The notes under the pieces are model-generated. The model did not search any database, was not told the DNA's origin, and saw nothing but the letters and a program-made list of their open reading frames with translations. DNA of 22,162 nucleotides, from contig JBPPNE010000065.1 of assembly GCA_051306415.1 (NCBI GenBank), positions 1 through 22,162 on the forward strand. Direction: 5' to 3'. Shown in pieces: positions 17,425 through 22,162 of the stretch. This stretch comes from CBDDRG01 sp051306415. Lineage in GTDB: Bacteria; Pseudomonadota; Gammaproteobacteria; Pseudomonadales; Porticoccaceae. Position numbers and translations under genes: made by a program. Positions within the stretch are counted from its first letter, which is position 1; each line of letters opens with the position of its first letter.

Positions 17425-18016
17425 TCATTCACCCACCGTCCGCGAATAGGCTTTCACGAATGCGTTATGCAGGATTCCGAGTAATGTAGACCAGAAGCTA
17501 ATCTCTGGATTTTCGATATTTCCCGCGAGCGGGATTTGCGTGGCGAACTGGTCTTTTAGCTAACCCGACCGTTATTGACCTCTATCCAGTTGATGGCCAG
17601 CGGCATCAATGCCTTGATGGGGCGTGTCCAGTCGGTCCCCTCTCCAGTCTGCGACGTTGAGCTGCTCTTGGCGAAATTGATGATTGGTCGGTTCAGCGTG
17701 ACGTCCCCGACAACGGCACCCTTAAACAGGGCGCCCCACTGCAAAGACAGATCGATAGACTGGATGCCACGAAAGGGATTGGAATGTCGCCGGCCTTCTT
17801 TGCCAGTTTCAGATCATGAATAATGTAAGCGCCGTGGAACAGCGCGATGTCGATGTCGCGTACCGAACCTGAATAGCCTTAAATACCGCTGAGTACTTTA
17901 TTGACATGGGCGATTGTCCCGACCGGCAGGTACGCACGGACGCCAACAGCTACGATCACCAGGCCCATGGCCAGTCCGGCAACTATCCTGCGCCGTCGCT
18001 GATTGATGGTCTGCAC
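17425..18016 (-). pseudogene. Broken DUF748-family membrane-anchored protein gene
   Basis: On the minus strand a GTG at 18016, preceded by AGGTAA, opens a reading frame with a basic start and one membrane segment (GLAMGLVIVAVGVRAYLPV), then SGSVRDIDIALFHGAYIIHD, the usual DUF748 N-terminus. Codon 46 is TAA (17881-17879). A frameshift near 17769-17777 moves into IQSIDLSLQWGALFKGAVVG and SQTGEGTDWTRPIKALMPL, both strongly DUF748-like, and ends at another TAA (17558-17556). Almost immediately a C-terminal segment starts in another frame (17553-17425, 42 residues, ENPEISFWSTLLGILHNAF), as in the family C-terminus. The family core of roughly 150-200 residues between these parts is missing. The gene is inactivated by a stop, a frameshift and an internal deletion. 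Intact DUF748 proteins resemble envelope AsmA-like proteins; exact function unknown. Confidence 0.85.
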
Positions 18017-18201
18017 TACCGTTACCTATCCACCATGCCACCATGGAAAGCCCTGGAGCAGTCATGCGATGTTGGCGCCCGTCAAAGCGAGTGGGTGTTC
18101 ATGAACAGACAGTCCTCTCTGCCGTTGGTTCACGAGGCTCCGCCTGATCGCAACCCAGCGTGGGGTTGGGACTAAGCGCAATAAATTTCATCTGACGCAA
18201 C

Positions 18202-18255
18202 CATGTAGAATTTGGAATGGCCAACGCCGAAGTCGTCCAAGGCGATGCGAAAGCC
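18202..18255 (-). pseudogene. Relic of an EAL (cyclic-di-GMP phosphodiesterase) domain
   Basis: An 18-residue minus-strand stretch reads GFRIALDDFGVGHSKFYM. It matches the DDFG motif of EAL domains (F-R-I-A-L-D-D-F-G-x-G-x-S), whose aspartates bind metal and substrate. No EAL signature is found on either side: upstream residues are unrelated and a stop follows after about ten codons. It is therefore only a fragment of a lost gene. The match is short but specific. Confidence 0.6.
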
Positions 18256-18373
18256 ATGCGACGAGGGGGAGAGGAGGCGGCGACACGGCACGGGTGGGGG
18301 GTCGAAGTTCCTCGGCAAGGCGTTTCGGCGATTTCAACCACCCCCGCTCCTGGAAAGCCGGCTGCCGTGCGCG

Positions 18374-18535
18374 GTGGGGCAGCCGGAGTTGATCGAGGAT
18401 CCCCGCTTTGCCGATATTCGCAGTCGCGCCAGGCATTTCCGCGAGATGATGGCGCTGGCGGAAGTCTGGATGACGAGGCAGATGAGCGAGCAGGCGATTC
18501 TGGATGCGCTGACGAGCAGCGCGTACCCTGCGGGC
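18374..18535 (+). pseudogene. Relic of a CaiB/BaiF (family III) CoA-transferase
   Basis: A 54-residue plus-strand stretch begins VGQPELIEDPRFADIRSRAR and ends LTSSAYPAG. This matches the family III CoA-transferase region usually written as G-R-P-E-L-x-x-D-P-R-F through the A-x-x-P-A-G motif. The frame is open more widely, but neither the N-terminal CoA-transferase core nor the C-terminus is present, so it is a fragment. It lies upstream of, and in the same direction as, the HSD10-like dehydrogenase, suggesting both once belonged to one acyl-CoA catabolic operon. Confidence 0.65.
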
Positions 18536-18548
18536 ACCTGTGGCTGCG

Positions 18549-18576
18549 TTCACTATGCGGCTACGTTCATTATAAT
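18549..18576 (+). promoter_or_regulatory. Candidate sigma-70 promoter of the HSD10-like gene
   Basis: A perfect TATAAT at 18571-18576 is preceded, after 16 bases, by TTCACT (18549-18554; 4 of 6 match to TTGACA). It lies about 95 bases upstream of the ATG at 18671. A perfect -10 box is rare in this GC-rich sequence. Apart from this site, 18536-18660 shows nothing recognisable. Confidence 0.45.
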
Positions 18577-18670
18577 GCCTCCGCTGTCCGCGCCACGACG
18601 TGGGACGGCTTTCATCAAGCCCGTCGAGTTCATCCGCGGGATCCATTACGGAATTTAACAGGGGATCATC

Positions 18671-19441
18671 ATGGAATTGCACAACAAGGTTGCCGTTATC
18701 ACTGGCGGAGCGTCCGGTATCGGCCGCGCCACGGCAGAAAAATTCGTGGCGATGGGCGCCAAGGTCGCCATCTTCGATATGAACGAAGAGGCCGGCAATG
18801 CGTTGGTCAAGCAGTTGGGCGACGCGGCGATCTTCTGCGCGGTCAATGTCACCGACGAAGCCTCGGCGCAGAAAGGCATCGAGCAGACCATGGCCGCCTT
18901 TGGTGCGATTCATATCTGCGTCAACTGCGCCGGCGTCGGCAACGCGATCAAGACCGTCAGCAAAAAAGGCGCTTTCCCGCTGGCGGATTTCAATCGGATC
19001 ATTCAGATCAACCTGGTGGGCACCTTCAACGTGTTGCGCCTCGCCGCTGAACAGATGACGAAAAACGAGCGCGCCGACGACCTCAGCGATCGCGGCGTCA
19101 TTATCAATATCGCATCGGTCGCCGCCTTCGATGGCCAGATCGGCCAAGCCGCCTACAGTGCCAGCAAGGGCGGCGTTGTCGGCATGACGCTGCCGATCGC
19201 GCGCGATCTCTCCGACTACGCGATTCGCGTCAACACCATCGCGCCGGGGCTGATCCACACGCCGCTGCTGGCGAGCCTGCCGGATAACGTGCGCGATTCC
19301 CTCAGCAACACCGTGCTCTACCCCAAGCGTCTCGGCAAGCCGGAAGAGATTGCCCATCTCGCCGTCAGTATCGTCGAGAACGGCTACATCAACGGCGAGT
19401 GCATCCGCATGGATGGCGGTATCCGCATGCAGCCGCGCTGA
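18671..19441 (+). CDS. HSD10-like 3-hydroxyacyl-CoA dehydrogenase (SDR family)
   Basis: SDR protein of 256 residues, probably oxidising a 3-hydroxyacyl-CoA (or a hydroxysteroid) with NAD+ in beta-oxidation-type catabolism. Cofactor motif TGGASGIG (11-18), Asp36 at the end of the second strand (AIFDM, favouring NAD), NCAG (85-88), catalytic Ser149, Tyr162 and Lys166. The segment SVAAFDGQIGQAAYSASKGG followed by GMTLPIARDL, and the C-terminus ending NGECIRMDGGIRMQPR, are hallmarks of the type-2 3-hydroxyacyl-CoA dehydrogenase (HSD17B10-like) group rather than FabG. The ATG is preceded by AGGGGA. Convergent with the downstream hydrolase (39-base gap, no obvious terminator). The true substrate is not determinable from sequence. 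Confidence 0.88.
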   Translation: MELHNKVAVITGGASGIGRATAEKFVAMGAKVAIFDMNEEAGNALVKQLGDAAIFCAVNVTDEASAQKGIEQTMAAFGAIHICVNCAGVGNAIKTVSKKGAFPLADFNRIIQINLVGTFNVLRLAAEQMTKNERADDLSDRGVIINIASVAAFDGQIGQAAYSASKGGVVGMTLPIARDLSDYAIRVNTIAPGLIHTPLLASLPDNVRDSLSNTVLYPKRLGKPEEIAHLAVSIVENGYINGECIRMDGGIRMQPR

Positions 19442-19480
19442 CCTTCCGCGCCGGCGGTTGTTGCCACGGATGCCCCACAC

Positions 19481-20341
19481 TCAGCGCCAGTTGTCGAGCA
19501 TGGCCTTGAGTTCGGCGGTGAACGCCAGCGGCTGGTCGAGGAACAGATGGTGGGCCGCCGCGGGTATCGCGACGAAGGGCGAGCGCGGCGGCGCGACGTA
19601 TTGCAGATAGTCCACCACGCTGGGCGACACCAGCGCGCTGATGGTGCCGTAGATCAGCCCGAACCGCGTCTTCAATGCCAGCAAGCTGTCGGTCTGGTCC
19701 TCGAACTTGAAGCGGTCGAGCAGCTTGGCATCCGCCTTCAGCGTCCAGCCGCCGTCCTCGGGTTTGATCGAGTGGCGCGCGATGTGATCGATGATGTATT
19801 GATTCGGGCAGCGCTGCGGCGGAATCACGCGGAAGTTTTCGATGGCCGTGGCTGCATCGGGATAGATCGGATTGGGCAAAAAGCCGCTGGTACTGCGCGG
19901 CCGCGACTCTCCGGGCAGCGGCACCACCTTGGCGTCGAGAAAAATCAGCGCGTTCACCTGCTCGGGAAAGCGGGTCGCGGTCTTCAGCGCGATGCCGGCA
20001 CCGAAGCTGTGGCCGATCACCGTGAAACTGTCGCCAATGGCGGCCTGTTGCGCGACCGCGAGCAACTCGTCGGCGTAGGTGTCGAGGTCGTAGCGATCGC
20101 GATGGCCGCTGTCGCCGGCGCCGCTACTGTCGATGGCGACCACCTGGTAATCCGGCAGCAAACCCGGCGCGATGAAATCCCACCAGTGGCTGTGGGCGTT
20201 GTAGCCGTGAATCAGCAGCAGCGCGGGTTTGCCCGCTTCGCCCCAATGGCGATAGGCGATGGCGCAGCCGGCAACCTCAACGGTCCCGCTGCGGGCGGGG
20301 ATTGCGATGGCGCGGGTGAACCACTCGGGAGCTTCGGTCAT
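19481..20341 (-). CDS. Alpha/beta-fold hydrolase
   Basis: Protein of 286 residues with an alpha/beta-hydrolase fold and no signal peptide, so probably cytoplasmic. Motifs: HG oxyanion-hole segment LLLIHGYNAHSHWWD (41-55), nucleophile elbow GHSFGAG with Ser112, and a C-terminal catalytic His in AAHHLFLDQP (His264 or His265). A likely acid is in the FLDAK segment or the loop after strand 6. The reaction could be ester, lactone, C-C or epoxide hydrolysis; the cap region gives no decisive clue. The start is supported by AGGAG eight bases before the ATG. The leader lies directly next to an array of five 16-bp repeats, and the gene is divergent from the SMP-30 gene. Confidence 0.88.
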   Translation of the reverse strand: MTEAPEWFTRAIAIPARSGTVEVAGCAIAYRHWGEAGKPALLLIHGYNAHSHWWDFIAPGLLPDYQVVAIDSSGAGDSGHRDRYDLDTYADELLAVAQQAAIGDSFTVIGHSFGAGIALKTATRFPEQVNALIFLDAKVVPLPGESRPRSTSGFLPNPIYPDAATAIENFRVIPPQRCPNQYIIDHIARHSIKPEDGGWTLKADAKLLDRFKFEDQTDSLLALKTRFGLIYGTISALVSPSVVDYLQYVAPPRSPFVAIPAAAHHLFLDQPLAFTAELKAMLDNWR

Positions 20342-20358
20342 GGTGTTGTCTCCTGCTC

Positions 20359-20438
20359 GTTATTCTGAAATCTGATTATTGTGAAATCGGGTTACTCTGA
20401 AACAAGGCGGCTCTAAAACAAGGTGATTGTGAAATTCG
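20359..20438. repeat. Five imperfect 16-bp tandem direct repeats
   Basis: Five consecutive 16-base units (start positions 20359, 20375, 20391, 20407, 20423) share the core T(C/G)TGAAA; the fourth unit has TCTAAAA. Approximate consensus gttattctgaaatcag. The period is exactly 16 bases throughout. The array starts just upstream of the alpha/beta hydrolase ribosome binding site, so any promoter of that gene must lie in or beyond it. Candidate functions are cooperative regulator binding or slippage debris. Confidence 0.85.
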
Positions 20439-20613
20439 TAGGCCAAAAAATCGGTGTCCCGGCGACCGTTTTCCCGCCGCCACCTTGGCGCCGCCCTGCT
20501 GAACGACCAAACGCTAAACCCACTCTCAAGCGGGTAGCCGCAGCGAACAGTTTCCCTGTCCCTGACCAGGTGCTAGGCTAGCCCAAAACCACAATGATAC
20601 GAAGGGGCCTGCC
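20439..20613. other. Leader region of the SMP-30-family gene
   Basis: This 175-base stretch separates the 16-bp repeat array from the SMP-30 gene. It holds a ribosome binding site (AAGGGG, about 6 bases before the ATG at 20614). A very weak promoter-like pair is also present: TTTCCC at 20551 and TAGGCT at 20574, 17-base spacer. No coding or structured element was recognised. Confidence 0.4.
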
Positions 20614-21465
20614 ATGAAAGAACTCACCACCAAAGTATTTGCCGACAATTTCGTCTTCCTCGAAGGCCCGCGCTGGCGCGGTGGCCGGCTGTGGATCTCC
20701 GACATGTACGGCCGCAAGGTCTACACGCTGGCCATGAACGGCGAGCGCGAAGTCGTTGTCGAGGTGCCTGGAAAGCCCTCCGGCATCGGCTTTCTGCCCG
20801 ATGGTACGCCGCTGATCGTGTCCATGCACGACCGCAAAATCATGAAACTGGTCGGCGGCAAGCTGGTAGTGCACGCCGACATCTCGACACTGGCGGCCAC
20901 CGAAATCAACGACATGGTGGTGGACAAAAAGGGCAACGCCTATGTCGGCAACATCGGCTTCAACCTGTTCAAGGGCGAGAAATTCAAATCCACCAATTTC
21001 CTTCTGGTCACCGCCGACGGCAAGGCGCGCGAAGTGGCCAACGACCTCGCGGTGCCCAATGGTCCAGTGGTAACGCCCGATGGCAAGACACTGATCGTCG
21101 CCGAATCCTGGGCCAAGCGGCTGACCGCTTTTGACATTCAGGCCGATGGCAGCCTTGCCAACCGGCGCGTGTTTGCCGAGCTGGGCGATTCTGCACCCGA
21201 CGGCATCTGCCTCGACGCCGAGGGCGCAGTCTGGGTGGCCTGCTTCAACCAGGACAATTTCATCCGCGTGCGCGAAGGCGGCGAGGTCACCCATCGCGTC
21301 AAAGTCGTCGATCGCTTTCCGGTCGCCTGCACCCTGGGCGGACCCGACGGCCGCACTCTGTTTGGACTTACGTACCAGGGCTCGATCAAGGACATCGGCA
21401 GCGGCAAGGCCGCTTCGCGCATCGAGATCGCGACGGTCGATGTGCCGGCGAGTGGGTCGCCTTGA
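20614..21465 (+). CDS. SMP-30/gluconolactonase/LRE-family protein
   Basis: Six-bladed beta-propeller protein of 283 residues, full length for the family, with no signal peptide. The divalent-metal ligands of the SMP-30 family are in place: Glu17 (FLEGPRW), Asn149 (VPNGPVV) and Asp196 (APDGICLD), with the substrate-side Asn99 (EINDMVV). Family members are calcium- or zinc-dependent lactonases acting on sugar lactones or other cyclic esters; the substrate here is unknown. The ATG has AAGGGG upstream. Divergent from the alpha/beta hydrolase and followed by the palindromic elements at 21498-21682, the first of which could also serve as its terminator. Confidence 0.9.
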   Translation: MKELTTKVFADNFVFLEGPRWRGGRLWISDMYGRKVYTLAMNGEREVVVEVPGKPSGIGFLPDGTPLIVSMHDRKIMKLVGGKLVVHADISTLAATEINDMVVDKKGNAYVGNIGFNLFKGEKFKSTNFLLVTADGKAREVANDLAVPNGPVVTPDGKTLIVAESWAKRLTAFDIQADGSLANRRVFAELGDSAPDGICLDAEGAVWVACFNQDNFIRVREGGEVTHRVKVVDRFPVACTLGGPDGRTLFGLTYQGSIKDIGSGKAASRIEIATVDVPASGSP

Positions 21466-21497
21466 TACCGATTCTGCTGAGGATGCTCTGAAAAAGT

Positions 21498-21590
21498 CCT
21501 TCGACCATTCGGCAAGCTCATGGCTCAGGACGAGCAGTAACTTACTGATTCCGTTCGTGGTGAGCCCTGAGCCTGCCGAAGGGTCGAACC
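21498..21590. repeat. Large imperfect inverted repeat, REP/MITE-like
   Basis: Two 40-base arms (21498-21537 and 21551-21590) are about 80% complementary around a 13-base loop. The arms carry the CTTCGAC...GGC(A/G)GGCTCA...ACGA(A/G)C pattern, which I recall as a dispersed palindromic repeat in many proteobacteria. It lies 32 bases after the SMP-30 stop codon and could fold into a long hairpin that terminates transcription or protects RNA ends. No open reading frame lies within it. Confidence 0.75.
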
Positions 21591-21625
21591 ATGAATGGAA
21601 TCAGGTTATTCAGAACATTCCCAGT

Positions 21626-21682
21626 CTTTGGTGCTCGCAGCAGCGACGGCTTGCGGCTGCGAGCGCTAAACGAGCACCAAAG
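21626..21682. repeat. Second palindrome with two competing perfect stems
   Basis: An outer perfect 12-bp stem pairs CTTTGGTGCTCG (21626-21637) with CGAGCACCAAAG (21671-21682). An inner perfect 9-bp stem pairs GCTCGCAGC (21633-21641) with GCTGCGAGC (21656-21664). The two share bases 21633-21637, so they cannot both form fully. The short minus-strand open frame across it (21610-21816) has no convincing start or family. Confidence 0.75.
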
Positions 21683-21748
21683 AGGTACAGCCACCCATCC
21701 GAGAAACGGATCGCGACGTCACTCAATTTTTCGGTACCTATTTTCTTG

Positions 21749-21767
21749 ATGGCGAGTCTTTCGCCAT
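21749..21767. repeat. Small perfect hairpin before the esterase gene
   Basis: ATGGCGA (21749-21755) and TCGCCAT (21761-21767) form a perfect 7-bp stem with a 5-base loop, 70 bases upstream of the esterase start. A weaker 5-bp hairpin (ATCCG/CGGAT) lies at 21697-21711. There is no U-tract, so neither looks like an ordinary terminator; an operator or RNA-leader role is possible. Confidence 0.45.
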
Positions 21768-21836
21768 AGGAAATCCTGATGCGAAATGGAGTAGCGTTGC
21801 TCTGAACAAAATTCAATAACCAAACTGGAGTCGATC

Positions 21837-22162
21837 ATGAGTGTGGTAGAAACCAAGGGCGGTTCCCTGCGCGGAACCCAACGCGATGGCATCTGGATCT
21901 TCAAGGGTATTCCCTACGCCGTGCCGCCTGTTGGCGCATTGCGTTGGCAGCCACCGGCTGATCCCGTGCCCTGGACCGGCGTGCGCGAGGCCGCTGAGTT
22001 TGGCAACTGGGCGCCGCAGAACAAATCCAATCTCGACGACGTCATGGGTGCCGAAGCGGGAGAACAATCCGAGGATTGCCTGACCCTCAATGTCTGGACC
22101 CCGGGCCTCGATCAGGACAAACGCCCAGTCATGGTGTGGATTCACGGCGGTGGCTTCACCAT
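21837..22162 (+). CDS. Type-B carboxylesterase (3' end outside window)
   Basis: First 108 residues of a carboxylesterase/para-nitrobenzyl esterase-type alpha/beta hydrolase (full length for the family is about 500). Visible motifs: FKGIPYAVPPVGALRWQPP (22-40), the type-B signature EDCLTLNVWTP (79-89), and the oxyanion-hole HGGGF (103-107) preceded by VMVWI. The catalytic Ser-Glu-His triad lies beyond the edge. The ATG is preceded by TGGAG at normal spacing. No signal peptide is apparent, so it is probably cytoplasmic. The substrate cannot be told; it sits with other catabolic-type hydrolases. Confidence 0.92.
   Translation, partial: MSVVETKGGSLRGTQRDGIWIFKGIPYAVPPVGALRWQPPADPVPWTGVREAAEFGNWAPQNKSNLDDVMGAEAGEQSEDCLTLNVWTPGLDQDKRPVMVWIHGGGFT

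Noticed and set aside
17521..17534. TCCCGC/GCGGGA hairpin as a terminator after the dehydrogenase gene
   Set aside because: It lies within the former coding sequence of the DUF748 C-terminus (IPLAGN) and has no U-tract.
18188..19480. 430-codon minus-strand open frame over the HSD10-like gene
   Set aside because: It is the antisense shadow of a well-supported SDR, and the protein is repetitive in composition without family motifs.
21656..21682. Integron attC-like site in the second palindrome
   Set aside because: The GCTAAAC segment does not fit the R' core consensus (RYYYAAC), and no integrase or cassette structure is present.
21610..21816. 68-residue minus-strand open frame between the SMP-30 and esterase genes
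   Set aside because: It runs through the palindrome at 21626-21682 and has no convincing start site or known domain; the palindrome explains it better.

Overview
The window is GC-rich, densely coded bacterial chromosome, most likely from a gammaproteobacterium. This is inferred from the Pseudomonas-like trehalose synthase/maltokinase fusion next to glgE and glgB, and from the kinds of catabolic enzymes at the right end. No rRNA, tRNA, CRISPR array or intact insertion sequence was seen.

Left block (1-15931, all minus strand): a tightly packed seven-gene operon for alpha-glucan and trehalose metabolism. In transcription order it is glgE, treS-mak fusion, glgB, glgX, treZ, malQ, treY (cut by the window edge). 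Most joins overlap by 4-8 bases or lie within about 12 bases, which suggests translational coupling. Trehalose is isomerised to maltose and phosphorylated (TreS-Mak), GlgE polymerises maltose-1-phosphate, and GlgB branches the glucan. In the other direction GlgX debranches it, MalQ reshuffles short chains, and TreY plus TreZ release trehalose again. The operon therefore encodes both arms of a trehalose-glucan cycle. All seven proteins keep their GH13/GH77 or kinase catalytic residues in the parts visible.

Middle (15932-18670): a divergent intergenic region holds a perfect inverted repeat upstream of glgE and three 14-bp tandem repeats upstream of a YghA-type short-chain dehydrogenase. That dehydrogenase has a long, low-complexity N-terminal extension. 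After it lies about 1.25 kb of decayed sequence: a broken DUF748 gene (minus), a tiny EAL-domain relic (minus) and a CaiB/BaiF CoA-transferase relic (plus).

Right block (18671-22162): separate catabolic-type genes. They are an HSD10-like 3-hydroxyacyl-CoA dehydrogenase (plus), a convergent alpha/beta hydrolase (minus), a divergent SMP-30/gluconolactonase-family protein (plus) and the start of a type-B carboxylesterase (plus). Five exact-period 16-bp tandem repeats lie between the hydrolase and the SMP-30 gene. Two large palindromic elements lie between the SMP-30 gene and the esterase.

No clearly unprecedented system is visible. The most interesting material is the one-operon trehalose/glucan cycle, the two intergenic tandem-repeat arrays, the large palindromes and the gene-decay zone.
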